Shown here piece after piece: positions 25,791 through 36,527 of a stretch of DNA of 64,000 bases. The stretch spans positions 30,727,928 to 30,791,927 of the forward strand of contig LS997562.1 in assembly GCA_000469685.2 (NCBI GenBank). Direction: 5' to 3'. The stretch's first letter is position 1. Each line of letters begins with the position of its first letter. Source of the stretch: Haemonchus contortus (Eukaryota; Nematoda; Chromadorea; Rhabditida; Trichostrongylidae). The notes below the pieces were generated by a model. The model was not told the origin of the DNA. It ran no database searches and saw only the letters and a list, made by a program, of their open reading frames with translations. A program made the translations under genes and the position numbers.

Positions 25791-28700
25791 TTATAGGCAG
25801 ACATGTAATGGATCAGCTCCACTGACAGTCAAATTCATGAAGGGACCACAGCAATGAGTTGATGCTCCACTTGAAACAGCCACTTGTAGACCGGTAGTGA
25901 ACCATTGAACATAGCAAGGGGGTGCCATCTTCGCATCCAACAATTCACACACAGCTGTATAGGAAGCCGCGATACCTCCCAGGAGACCGAATACTGTAAA
26001 CAACCATACCACCGTCAGAACTATTATACATATATCTTGCAAACATCGAATTACTTACCGAAAGAGGCGCCATTGAATAGAAGCAGTGGCTTGGAAGTGT
26101 ATCGCCAAATACTGAAAAAGTACTCGTAATTCTATTCGGGAAGCAGATTTTCTAGCAGTATGTAGCTCCATCGTAAGCCATTATCAAGTATGCCATTCCC
26201 TAGCACTATGCCCAAGAATTTGTATAATACATGTCTGATGAAAGGATAAACAGAGGTATTTTCGAGAATGCCATCTAGATCAGCCAGAAAGATTGGCTTT
26301 TTTCAGTGGATCGAAACTAGAGCTCTCAAGCTTTTTTTCCACTCGTTTCATTCACGTACATTCTAGTAAAATTGTTGGGAGTCCAATCACACGCTACGAA
26401 GGCGTATAATTGGAGAGAGTACTTCGACAAAAGATTGGAAGCGTTAGAAATTTCATATGAGCAGTGCAAACGCAATGGCGGAACATTCTCTGGGCAATCA
26501 ACACATGAGCAAAGAAGGGAGAGCATGTATGTGGACTTCCGCAACTTATCAATAACTGGGTAACACCAACTTCGTGCGATTGAAGGCACGGTTCACGATA
26601 AAAAAGGTTACTGAGTTCTTCCTTTAGGAATACTCAGCGCCCCCCCCCCCCATGGGTGGTAGAAGAGACCCTCGCGCTTCCACAAACTCGGCGCTTAAGG
26701 CAATAGTGGAAGCCCCGTTGCTGCCGTAGTTCGCTTTCCCGCCTCTCGATCGGTGTCACGTTAAACGAGTGTCGTCGAGACAATACAGACTGCTATTATT
26801 CGCTCTAGGACCCACGCACAATCAGCTAATCGACGACTGATGAGGCCATTTTTTCTCCCATTCTTTTTTTCCTCTGTTTTTCTTTTTGCTGCCGCGATCC
26901 CTTACTTTATTTCCTACTCCTAGAGGCTGCAAGGTGAGCTACTTTTGCTGTTACTAGGCTTTTTTTGTTTATTTATGCTTATGAGTGAATGAATTTTGGC
27001 TTACCATTGTCTGTTATTCGCACCAGGACCCCCACGCGCGCAGTGAAAGGCACTGTTTAGCTCGTCCGAACGAACCACTTTTCTTCATTTTCTGGTTTCA
27101 TTCTCGTCCAGCCCCCTTTTAAATGGTTTTTCGAAGCCTTTTTTCACTTTGGAAACACCGATGCGCGCAGTTTCTTCACCTCAGTCGCACTAGTTTCGAT
27201 CTTGTCTTCCACTTTTCATCATAATCTGGATTACCCAATATTATCATGAACTGTGCCTTTGAATCGCTCCAAGAGATACTAACTTTCGAGGTAGAGCAAA
27301 CTTCTTCCGCCATTTCAATGGGATATGAAAAGACCCACTGATGTAAATGATGATTTCACATGAATCATATTCATGATGTTGTCAGACGAGATAGTCACAG
27401 CTACCTCTGACTAGAAGCAGTTAAGCAATTGTAACCTAACACTATTAGGAAAAAACGTGCAAAACCATGACAAATGCTCATCGGGTGCAAGAAAGTTGTT
27501 GATCTCTATGGTAATAGTTTTCTTATATGCTGTAAATATATATAGAATGTAACCACAATTGTATATCATTATTCGCTTTGTTATACTACCTATTGCATAT
27601 CTGCCTATTACCTCTTGTTTCCCACAACTCAAATTTCGCAACCACCAAAACCAATTTCCCGCGTGCGAAGCTGCCGGCCAGAGCCCTCTCTTGATCTGTG
27701 TTTATATGGATATCATACTCTCTTGTACTCGGCCTATCTCTGTAATCTCCACTTTCCCAGGGCCGCAGATATAAATACCGGTCAAATCTCCTAGAATGAC
27801 TTTTTGAATCTATCTATTTCGTCAGGGGATTCTGCTGATCAATCGCCCACTTCTGTGCTGCTACTTACAGAAGAAGAGTATAGTGTGAGTCACTATTCTC
27901 TACAGAGTCATAAGGAAGGGACCTTGTCTCTAGAGATCTGAAAAGTGGATCCGAGACGGAAACCCAAAAGGGGCAAACGCACCGCGAACCCTTTACATGG
28001 GCCTGAACCGGGATGAAGCCGAGCTTCTGAAAAAGGAGTCGCGCTATTTGACTATTCATGGTCTTGCAACAGCAATTCATGCACACAGCAAGCTCTGTTT
28101 TGACTACGCATCCGCCTTAAAAGCTCATAACGACGTGGAACTGTCTCATCCTCCGTTGTTCACGACGAATCCTGGCTACGACATTGAGTTATACTATTGC
28201 ATGGCAATGGCACGACGCTTCCAGGTCACGTCGCAGTCGTCGGATCATGAAATGCCAGGAAATCCGATAATGATAGCCCTACCGAAGCAGTTCGGGAAGG
28301 TCCTTACTGGAGTTCCGGAGCCACCTGTGGTGAGATTCCTCGTGTACCTCCACGTCGGAGATTCGGCGGACCAGTTGCAGAAGCAAAGCATATCTTCTGT
28401 GCTCGTTTGGGTGTGGTCAAATGAGGTCCCCAACACACAACACATGCTTCTAGTCCAACATGCAGTGGAAAGGCACCTGCAGTGTAGGGGGACGTTGGAG
28501 CTGTTCCCTCTCCCTTACGAACTATGTCATGAATCCGAGTGGAGGCACATCGGGACGGTGTGCAGAGAGATGACTGAGTTTTTGTCGGGATCCGCGAGAG
28601 GTTTCGATGCAAGGATCGTCGATTTTTACAGTACGATCGGTTAAGAGGTGCCCCTAAAGCACTTCGCAGTGAGTCTGGGAGTCCGTCCCTGGAAGGGAGA

Positions 28701-31700
28701 GGACCGTCTGATGGGCTGGCAGTGCCAGGTATTTCTCCAGCGGATCGCCGAAATTACGTCTAATTTGCTCATTCTGCCTAACTTCGAACTAGCACCAAAA
28801 AACCCGCAGAGGACCAGCCGACAACCAGCAATGTTCCAGCCGCCCAGAAGGATACCAAGAAACGCAAAGTTTTCGACGCGGACTACATCAAGGACGTCAG
28901 GCAGAACCGAAAAGAGGTGGCGCACGCAATGAAGCAAATGGGTCGCAAGGATAAGTCGTCGGAGGCGGCTTCCCGTAGAAGGGGCGCGTAAATATGTATA
29001 GAATGTAGCCACAATGTAAAGTTGTAAAAATACTTCTATTGTTGTGTATCATTATTCGCTTTGTTATACTATCTATTGCATATCTGCCTATTACCTCTTG
29101 TTTCCCACAACCCAAATTTCGCAACTACCAAAACCGATTTCCGAAGCTGCCGGCCAGAGCCCTCTCTTGATCTGTGTTTATATGGATATCTTACTCTCCT
29201 GTACTCGGCCTATCTCTGTAATCTCCACTTTCCCAGGGCCACAGATATAAATACCGGTCACATCTCCTAGAAAGGCTTTTTGGATCTATCTATTTCATCA
29301 GAGGATTCTGCTGATCAATCGCCCATTTCTGCACTGCTACTTACCAAAGAAGAATAAAGTGTTGGTCACTACTCTCTACCGAGCCATAAGAAATGGACCT
29401 TGTCCCTAGACATCTGAAAAGGGGATACGAGACGGAAACCCAAAAGGGGCAAACGCACCGCGAACCCTTTACAATTCGACTTTTTTTTGGAAAATCTCAG
29501 GAACATGGAATTTTCTTCCGCCGAATAACGTTCTTGCCAACCGAGTTCGAGTTGAACCCTGGACGACCTTTTTCTAATTCTCTGCTCCGAAAAAATGTTA
29601 GAAAAAGTTGATGCTACATTAATAAGCATAAACCGTACTCGGAAAATCCAGCTAGCTGATCGTCTGGTGAGTCCGGCGAAATTTGCATTGTGTTGATGAG
29701 ATCCTTGCGTTTGTTATGAGATGCGTATAGAAATAGGTAGAATACACTGGGCAGCAGCATCGTCATCAAAGTGATCGTTGAGCCGCCAACCTGATATTAT
29801 CTTTAATCAACAGACAGGATTACAGGCAGGAATGGGAATCACTAGCAAAATATAATAGTTTTTAAAATGAACACGTTACGGAACCCACCAGATCCAAAAA
29901 CACCCCAAAATGAGGTATTGATTCTGCTGTGAATATGATCCCAAAAAGGAGTAATGATCTAATGGCAAATCGACGCATGCTGAAGTCTGTAATCTGCTGA
30001 TTGAGGAGGGAACAGATTATTGGAACAAGATTCTAGGATACTGGTATGATCATGTGTTTACACTTATATTTTGGTCAACACAACTCACGCCCTTGTGGCA
30101 CGTTCGTCCACTCCTCGACCTGCTGAGCCAAAGGAGAGAAGACGATGACCACCGTTGGCAGTACGTGCACCGTGATCATCACATTAACCAGTTGTGAAAG
30201 CCAACTTGTCTAGAATGATATAATTTCCGTGCAGTTGCGGAGCCGCTTTTAATTTTTATCGAACTTATTAGTGTGACAAAAACTCAGTATCGAGAGGTTT
30301 CGGTACTACTCCCCAAGCGCGACGCAAGTTACGGTTCGGGGAAGTTACTACTCCTGGAATCCAGTGGGGGAACCCCAAGAGTTTGAAGCGATCAACTGAG
30401 TGGATGTGGTGAAAAACAATCCCGAAAGCGTTCAGAGTAAAAAATTTTCTGGTCTATCAGCACATCACCCTCGAGGAGCTCCAAATATGAGACTCTGAGA
30501 GAGACTCAATTGAATAAACAATCAAACATCAGCTACTACCAAAGAATAAAGGAGTCTTTATCGCTTGGGAACAGAGAGTAAGCAGTAGGATTTTTTTTTT
30601 CGATGTACTGTCTCACCTGAAGGGATGGAATAACAGTGTTCCTCATGCTGTCCCCGTAAACGGAGTAGCCGGTAGTTGACAAGACAATGTACACGATTAG
30701 GATAACTGAAACATTAAGAGAAGCAGTGAATGAAGGAAAATTGTGAAATCATTTGATACACAGGATGGAGGTGGTGGCAAGAGGCGCACTGCAACACGCG
30801 CATGGTCACGGGTTCGAATCCGGGATCGATATCTGCCTAGGTCTACCTTTCATCCCCCCGTGGTTGGTTAAGTGGTACCAGACACGTCTGGGAGAATAAA
30901 AGCAGAGAGGTGTACATCGGCTGGCCACCGCGAGTTATTGCATAGGCCACATACGCATTCAATACGCCACCATGATTCCGAATCGAGGACGAATGCGGGG
31001 CGCATCCATCAGGATTGAACGTTGGGAATTTTATCCTCAATTCTTTATGAAGCACGGATGAACGAAGACCGAGACTAGGTTGCTTATTCCAAGGAATCGA
31101 AGAACAGGTGGACCGAATGATTCATGCTACTCTGTGATGGCCGCTTTACGGGAGGGATTAGCGACTGTCTTTCGGGACATCATACCGAACACTAGGCCGA
31201 GCGCCAACTCAATGATAAGACTTCCCCGTGAAAGTTCCGTATGAAAACGACGAGAATGGTCTCTGTTCTGTATCTCGTAGCCTTCGAGTAAGGTCCCCTG
31301 GACTACATCTTGTCTTCTGCTATGCTACGGAGAGTCGAATCAATGCTACTTCTCTCCCCAAAAGTTCATTCGATCACCTAGGCAAGCCGTGGTCCGTACA
31401 ATGAACCAGAACGTCTTAAACACAGAAGAACTGGTGTTTCAGAGAAGACGTTTATTTTTTTTAGGTATTTAAGAAAGAGCATCTCTAAGGCTGAGATACT
31501 GAAAGTATGAACGCGCTCAGTAGAAAAGTAAAACTTTGATACTTCATAAGAATGAATAAGGATAAAGTTTTGGCGTTAATCGATAACGTCTGGATGATGC
31601 GCCCCGCACTCGACTTCCATTCATAATCGTAGTGGCGTATTGAATGCGTATGTGGCCTGTACAATGACTTGCGGTGGCCAGCCGATGTACAAGTCAGTGC

Positions 31701-34412
31701 TTTTCTCCTCCCAGACGAGTCTGGTACCAATTCACCGATCCCGGAGAGATGGAAGGCTTTGTTGGCCTAGGCGGGCATCGATCCGGGATTCGAACCCCTG
31801 ACCGTGCGTGTGGTATACTTGCGCCACTTGCCACTACACCACCTCCGCCCTACTTCATAAGAAATCGCTCACAAATATAGCTGGCCCAGACAGCTCTATT
31901 GAAGCGAAATGGTTTGGTCATATCATGTTGGATTGTCGGAAAAGCTCCATGTCCTCCTGAATACAGTATCTTACTGCACCGTACCTCCACCATCATCACT
32001 GTAGAAGCAATACACAAAAAATACCATATGCAAATGCTATTGTGCCGTAAGCGAGGAAAAGATTGGTGAACGAAAATTCGGGGTAGGTGACAGCCTGAAA
32101 TTTCAGCAGCTCATGCCATACAGCTAATATTCTATAGAATATATAACTAGTACCTTTTGACAAACTGGAGCATCATGGATGGCTCCTGCGACAATGAGTA
32201 TAGCTGCTACGGTACTGGAAACAGCAGCACCGACAGCAGCTTGCCTGGAGGAGATTCGTTATGGAATTAGGGGAAGGAGCAAACTTAGACGCTCACCAGA
32301 AATCCATTGGACTTTTCAGCATCACAAATGGCCATAGAACAACTGCTATCAGAATAATTACGTAGCAGAAATTGATTGGAAATCCAACGGCAGCCAACAG
32401 ATTTGACAGATTGTTGGCAGCAAGAAGTGTGAGAACGGTGGAGATACCAAATTGCGTCAGGCACAAGCAAAACGACACTAACCTCCTGAAGCGAGAACAA
32501 CAGAATATAAAGGTAGACATTACCCTACGAAGAATCTCACTGTGTATCATTCAAGGAATTCCACCTCCCCTGATTAAAATGACTGATTCGATAGCTCGAG
32601 ATTTTGGATTTAGTGGACGAGTTATGTTGATCTGGAAGAAAACATCTCTTACTTTGCTCTCGTGCCCATAGCTCTGTAGGCCATTTCCGGATACGGTCGT
32701 CGGCAATGACTTTTGTATTCTGGCCAGCGCTTCTGTAAAATCATGTTGTAGAGCGATTCTTCTCATTAGACAGACTTCAAACCTGCATTAGCGTCCAATT
32801 GTCTCCCAGCTGTACACCAGTGTATCCAGTGAAAATAGCTCCGAGGATGATGATTGTGATACCGGGAATCAACCCTTAATTGTCAGGACTTCGCAGAGAT
32901 TTTTCTCATCAACAAGAAAAGTTCATGGCTACGAGCGAGTTGTGTTCAGCGGTTTTTGTGCTCACTACAGCTAACTACATATCACAGAAGAAATGTCGGA
33001 GTGATAGTCTTCTGAAGGCAACGGCACAAGGCTCGCTTATTTCATTTTTGCAATTTTCCATTCAATCCATTGGAAAGTATACTGCAAACGTACCAGCGTT
33101 TACTACCGCTAACGGCAGAGCAATCATTCCTCCACCCATCATATCACCAACTATGAAGATTGCTGCCGTCGGCCATGAGATTCCTTTATGGTTACGGTGT
33201 TTCGCCGGTTTAGGGGGCTTCTAAACAGAATATCTCGTATGTTTAATTGATGCACAACTGTTTCGAAACTATATTCAAGTGTTCTTATCCAAACGTGGCG
33301 CCCTTCAATCCAGCCATAATGAGACAATTGTTGCAGTAAGAGATAAAACCCAGGACAGTGGATTAGTATATGTAGTTATGTATGTAATCACTCAATAATA
33401 ATATGTGGATGCATGAGTCATGCCTGGCTGATACTACTTTGTCGGGCTGAGTCGTAGTGAAGACATTGAAATCAGATTCATATTTTGAACCCCAGTTAAA
33501 TTGACCTCCCGGAATAGCACACTAAAAATAGAGATCGCCAGTTGAGAAAGAAGCGAAATCGGCTAATTCGTCTATGTGAACTAACTGTAGAACAGTATGG
33601 TTGAAGCTCGGCTATCACACCGCATCCGAACGACTTTGAAGGTCCATTCTTTTTCTGCTCAAAGCCATCCGCACCTCGGGGAGTTTGATTACTTAAAGGC
33701 GCAGTTCGCGATAAAAAGTTTCCTGAGATTTCCCTATAGGATGAATCTGAGTCCCCCTCGTATACCATATCTGGCGCTATCAGGTCGGAAATGGCCTAGT
33801 TAGGGCGTTATAAAGGCTCAAAGATTGCTCCGTGTGTATCAACGGACGAGTTTCACCGGCATTGTAGAGGCTGCACTACTTACAAGGGAACCCATGTAGG
33901 AGGCTCAAGCAACTGTCATGATCCATAGGACAGTGATTAGCGGTTCCGTATAGTTTTGGCTTGGCGTAGACAGCACTTTGCGCAATTGCAGCAACTGAAA
34001 TCTCGTTAGAATTCCCCTTCCATGTAATCCTCCTTTTGAGGAGCCCTGCCTTTCTCGAAATTTATGGACTATCTTCCTTTCTCCACTACCGATGAACTAT
34101 TTCCAACGTGTACTTCCGCTTTTTGAATGAAAAGGATTACCACGAAATTATCGTGAATTGTGCTTTTAAATCTTCATTGAACTCACTAAATATCCCTATA
34201 TGAGAACTTTGTGCAAACTACGCCCACCTTAGCTTAAGGCATGAGCATCCAACAACGTCAAACTTACTTAAAACGAATAAAAAGCGTGGCTTGAGCCAGG
34301 AAAATCGAACTTTGCAGGTGATACCCTTACGTCTTGGAAAATCACATATCCGTACATAGGGACTCACCGAGGAAGCATCAGAGACACTGTTGTGTGGTTT
34401 CAAAATGACCAT
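25791..34412 (-). CDS. Amino acid transporter, AAAP superfamily (SLC32/36/38)
   Basis: Fourteen exons in transcript order: 34412-34368, 33220-33094, 32874-32783, 32732-32653, 32485-32297, 32244-32154, 32094-32025, 31956-31873, 30705-30617, 30209-30089, 29986-29889, 29790-29639, 26111-26059 and 25993-25791. Total 1494 nt, 497 residues, every junction in phase. The first membrane segment carries the family glycine stretch ([16 protein letters not shown]), followed by TGVQLGDNW and the loop [13 protein letters not shown]. Later blocks are [72 protein letters not shown] and [14 protein letters not shown]. This order fits the usual 11-segment Aa_trans fold, so the product should be a proton- or sodium-coupled neutral amino acid carrier; substrate and membrane cannot be read from sequence. 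Start chosen at MVILKPHN directly after a TTTCAG acceptor; a longer N terminus is possible (see 34453-34674). Introns hold a MITE, two SINEs and an LTR element. Confidence 0.86.
26059..26111 (-). other. Short transporter exon 13 beside the largest intron
   Basis: A 53-bp exon that reads [17 protein letters not shown], between an acceptor TTTTTCAG and a donor GTAAGT. It joins exon 12 across 3.5 kb of transposon-laden intron with matching phase, which supports continuity of the gene through the insertions. Confidence 0.75.
26582..27260 (+). mobile_element. MITE in transporter intron 12
   Basis: The terminal repeats are AAGGCACGGTTCACGATAA on the left and TTATCATGAACTGTGCCTT on the right. At about 680 bp it is longer than its relatives and includes a C run at 26641-26652. 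It lies just upstream of the LTR element in the same intron. Confidence 0.7.
27531..27997 (+). repeat. Left LTR
   Basis: 467 bp. It differs from the right copy by scattered substitutions and a few small indels, and lacks the roughly 30-bp insert found near the start of the right copy. That much divergence implies an old insertion or a chimeric origin. Confidence 0.75.
27768..27777 (+). promoter_or_regulatory. TATA-like box in left LTR
   Basis: GATATAAATA, conserved in both LTR copies (27768 and 29244), about 220 bp upstream of the ORF start. It is a plausible promoter for the internal ORF. Confidence 0.45.
27997..28644 (+). CDS. Unrecognised 215-residue protein of the LTR element
   Basis: The longest uninterrupted ORF in the window. 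Its ATG overlaps the last base of the left LTR and it ends in TAA. The N terminus is [17 protein letters not shown]. The composition is normal for a globular protein, with His and Cys scattered but no zinc-knuckle spacing, no D,D-E or YXDD motif, no signal peptide and no membrane segment. Regular internal blocks ([25 protein letters not shown]) look like beta strands. I do not recognise a family. By position it would be the gag-like or accessory product of the element. It is transcribed, if at all, antisense to the host transporter. Confidence 0.55.
   Translation: MGLNRDEAELLKKESRYLTIHGLATAIHAHSKLCFDYASALKAHNDVELSHPPLFTTNPGYDIELYYCMAMARRFQVTSQSSDHEMPGNPIMIALPKQFGKVLTGVPEPPVVRFLVYLHVGDSADQLQKQSISSVLVWVWSNEVPNTQHMLLVQHAVERHLQCRGTLELFPLPYELCHESEWRHIGTVCREMTEFLSGSARGFDARIVDFYSTIG
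28782..28991 (+). CDS. Basic C-terminal-type ORF of the LTR element
   Basis: 69 codons open from after a stop at 28779 to a TAA at 28989 that overlaps the right LTR. It contains [16 protein letters not shown], with a KKRKV cluster resembling a nuclear localisation signal, and ends RRRGA. It has no ATG at its opening. It may be a spliced or frameshifted continuation of the 215-codon ORF, but I found no junction with matching phase. Confidence 0.35.
   Translation, partial: LRTSTKKPAEDQPTTSNVPAAQKDTKKRKVFDADYIKDVRQNRKEVAHAMKQMGRKDKSSEAASRRRGA
28987..29473 (+). repeat. Right LTR
   Basis: 487 bp. It carries the same TATA-like box (29244) and an AATAAA at 29353 where the left copy reads differently, so it could supply polyadenylation. 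Confidence 0.75.
30766..31040 (+). mobile_element. tRNA-derived SINE, copy 6, in transporter intron 8
   Basis: The clearest head in the window: GGTCACGGGTTCGAATCCGG at about 30804 contains an almost canonical box B. The body follows to GGGGCGCATCCATCAGG and TTTTATCCTC. It lies antisense to the gene. Confidence 0.85.
31558..31850 (-). mobile_element. tRNA-derived SINE, copy 7, same intron, inverted
   Basis: A full-length copy in the opposite orientation, from GGATAAAGTTTTGGCG to the head complement GGGATTCGAACCCCTGACC and TTGCCACTACACCACC. Its head ends only about 20 bp from transporter exon 8 (31873-31956). Confidence 0.85.
33694..34169 (+). mobile_element. MITE in transporter intron 1
   Basis: The ends are TAAAGGCGCAGTTCGCGATAA and TTATCGTGAATTGTGCTTTTA. 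The interior closely parallels the 4119-4599 copy. Confidence 0.75.
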
Positions 34413-34425
34413 ATCTGAAAGAAAA
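34413..34425 (-). promoter_or_regulatory. Acceptor before the transporter start codon
   Basis: On the minus strand, TTTCTTTCAG stands two bases before ATG 34412. It serves either as a trans-splice site or as a cis acceptor for an upstream exon. Confidence 0.45.
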
Positions 34426-34452
34426 ACGTCCAACACAGAGATTTCGTGGACA

Positions 34453-34674
34453 CTAAGAATCACAATTCGAAAGAGTAGGTGACTGAACAGAACGCAATGC
34501 ATCCAGGTGGTTGAACATGAACTGCGGAAACTTAAACGAAGGACTCCATGGTTTTTGATGAGATGTTAATGAGGTGGATTCAGGTTCCGGATGCCCTTCT
34601 TCATCATTAAATGGATCAGCATGTAAAACACATGAGGGCTTTGTGTTCAATTTAATTTGACAGCCTTCTGCACA
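34453..34674 (-). CDS. Candidate exon upstream of the transporter
   Basis: 74 codons to TAG, opening after a good acceptor (CTATTACAG). The sequence is hydrophilic (HADPFNDEEGHPEPESTS, then HQKPWSPSFKFPQF) and looks like a cytosolic N-terminal tail. If it is spliced at a GTGATT donor before its stop (after …SPTLSN), it joins the transporter start exon in phase and would lengthen the N terminus. It may instead be the last exon of another gene, or chance. Confidence 0.3.
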   Translation of the reverse strand, partial: CAEGCQIKLNTKPSCVLHADPFNDEEGHPEPESTSLTSHQKPWSPSFKFPQFMFNHLDALRSVQSPTLSNCDS

Positions 34675-34811
34675 CTGTAATAGGGGTTTCCCGTTGACGA
34701 CGAAAAAGTCGAAATGATAAAGGCTGTCTAGGAGCAATGACAACAATAGAATTTCCGATCTTCGACTGATGCTACCTCAATTGTGAAATTGTCTCGTATA
34801 TCGAATGAATA

Positions 34812-34891
34812 GATGTGTCGAATCGACAATTGGCTGAGAAATTGCCAGCAACTTGGCGATTTCTCTTGTCAAATTGTCGATTCGACGCATC
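34812..34891. repeat. Hairpin-forming inverted repeat upstream of transporter
   Basis: The left arm from 34812 (GATGTGTCGAATCGACAATT) and right arm ending 34891 (AATTGTCGATTCGACGCATC) are nearly perfect complements. They continue inward with GAGAAAT and ATTTCTC blocks around a short loop. Confidence 0.75.
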
Positions 34892-35195
34892 TGTTAATTC
34901 AGTGTATGACACATTTCCACGATATTTTGATTCAAACGACATTTCAAGAAAATTTGTATGAAATTGGATTGCCTCGAGCCACTGTTTGCGGAACCGGAAA
35001 TCGGGCAAAAGTGCTTGAGTAAATCAGGAATCGAGTCAGGGCCTTTTCGAAGCACTTCACAACTAATTGCAGCTTGTAGTATTCTTCAGAATCCTCAGAA
35101 AACGCAATACGATGGGCAGCTAGAGGGCCAAAACCAAAAGAGTCCATGAGAATCTTACTACATTAAACGAAGTCTTATCTTGTACTTCTTGTCTT

Positions 35196-35475
35196 GGGGC
35201 TTTAGTCAATCCCGTCTGAGGGATGCGCCCAAGCATTCGACTCTCATTCAGAATCGTAGTGACGTAGTGAATGCGTATGTGGCCTATACAATGACTTGCG
35301 GAGGCCATTCGATGTACAAGTCTGTGCTTTTATCTTTCGAGATGAGTCTGGTACTAATTGACCGATCCTGGAGGGATTGAAGGCTTGTTTGGCCTAGGCG
35401 GATATCGATCCGGGATTGGAACTCGTGACCATATGTGAATTGAGTGCGCTACTTGCCACGACACCAGCTCTACTC
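35196..35475 (-). mobile_element. tRNA-derived SINE, copy 8
   Basis: Nearly full length in reverse: CAATCCCGTCTGAGGGATGC at the body end, GATCCGGGATTGGAACTCGTG at the head with one altered box-B base, then TTGCCACGACACCAGC. Confidence 0.8.
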
Positions 35476-36527
35476 TTCACTAAACGAAAGAATTAATAAG
35501 CGTGGACTAAGAACCGTTTGATAACCTGACCTGAATGATAGAGAGAAGAGACATCCTTGGTGGAAATGAAGAAGATGAAGAGGGAAATTACAAAAGCACT
35601 AGGAGGGATAAAGCTGTGAAGGGATTGATAGGATGAGGCCGAAGGATGAAGCGGAGCGATCCTTTCAGTCTTCGTCGATAACTTTTTTTCTGCAGAACAT
35701 CCGTCGTAAATCCGGGATGCATAAGTTTTTTAAGCGGTACAAGCTGTTAGAGCACTTTAGTATGAAAGCGAGGGCTTACACTGGATTAATCGTAAGCTTT
35801 GACGATTTTCACATCACTTAATCATCCCATCCTCAGACGATTCGGATTAGAATTAGGGCCACAGCCATAGGTCTTCTACTATGCAGTAACAGGAAGGTTA
35901 TGAATTTGAAGAAAAGGAACCAAAAATATTACTCTCCAAGATCGCTCTCCACCCAAATCTTTATGGATTAGACGTCGTTGGTCACTGTACGATTACCTTT
36001 ACTAATTTGTCAACAGCTGTGATTTCTAGAGAACACCGGCAACGAGATGGCAGAACCCTTGAATGCAATGATAGGATTAGATCCCACGTGAATGAATGGG
36101 GAATGGTGTGGGAGATCCCTAAAATATCGGGATAGCGCAGGTTGTCAACACATCTGATAGATCTTTGATCTTACCAATCCTGTGTTGCGCGTCTCACGTG
36201 CCATCATCGGGAATTCGCATAGGACAAGCTATGTGGAGCGCCATGTATGGGTGAGTTTGAGGGTTTCGAAATAATGAAAAGGAAAATGGAGGAAGGACAG
36301 AGCGAAAGGAAAGTAATGACCCATTACAACTCTTGAAGACGCAGCAATCCGACGGACTCTAACTAGAGAAGTCATTTTTGTAAATGAATGTTTTACAAAA
36401 CTAATCAGTCAACCGGCCAATGTTCAAAAAAATTTTCAGAAAAATAGTAATTATTAGTTCGATAAGTAAGTAAAGTGGGTAAGCAGGTAATAGACTACCT
36501 GGAAAAGATTCTGATTGACCTAGTGGG

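Larger units (their letters stand above)
27531..29473 (+). mobile_element. Compact LTR element, non-autonomous
   Basis: Two long direct repeats (27531-27997 and 28987-29473) flank a roughly 990-bp interior. Both end in CGCGAACCCTTTACA; the left copy begins TGTAAATAT and the right copy CGTAAATAT, giving TG..CA-type termini in the left copy. Each repeat has a TATA-like GATATAAATACC. The interior starts TGGGCC immediately after the left repeat, where an LTR element would have its primer-binding site, but no tRNA match could be assigned. No protease, reverse transcriptase or integrase frame was seen. A 215-codon ORF opens at the boundary. No target-site duplication was recognised (flanks TATGC and ATTCG), so the exact ends are provisional. 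The element is antisense to the transporter. Confidence 0.7.

Noticed and set aside
25459..25857. 132-codon plus-strand open frame
   Set aside because: It overlaps the last transporter exon on the opposite strand and shows no recognisable domain.
28641..29012. 123-codon minus-strand open frame inside the LTR element
   Set aside because: Antisense shadow of the element's interior and right LTR; the plus-strand frames are more coherent.
30804..30830. Possible genuine tRNA gene at box B-like sequence
   Set aside because: The box A/B spacing belongs to a SINE head followed by the shared SINE body; no complete cloverleaf could be drawn.
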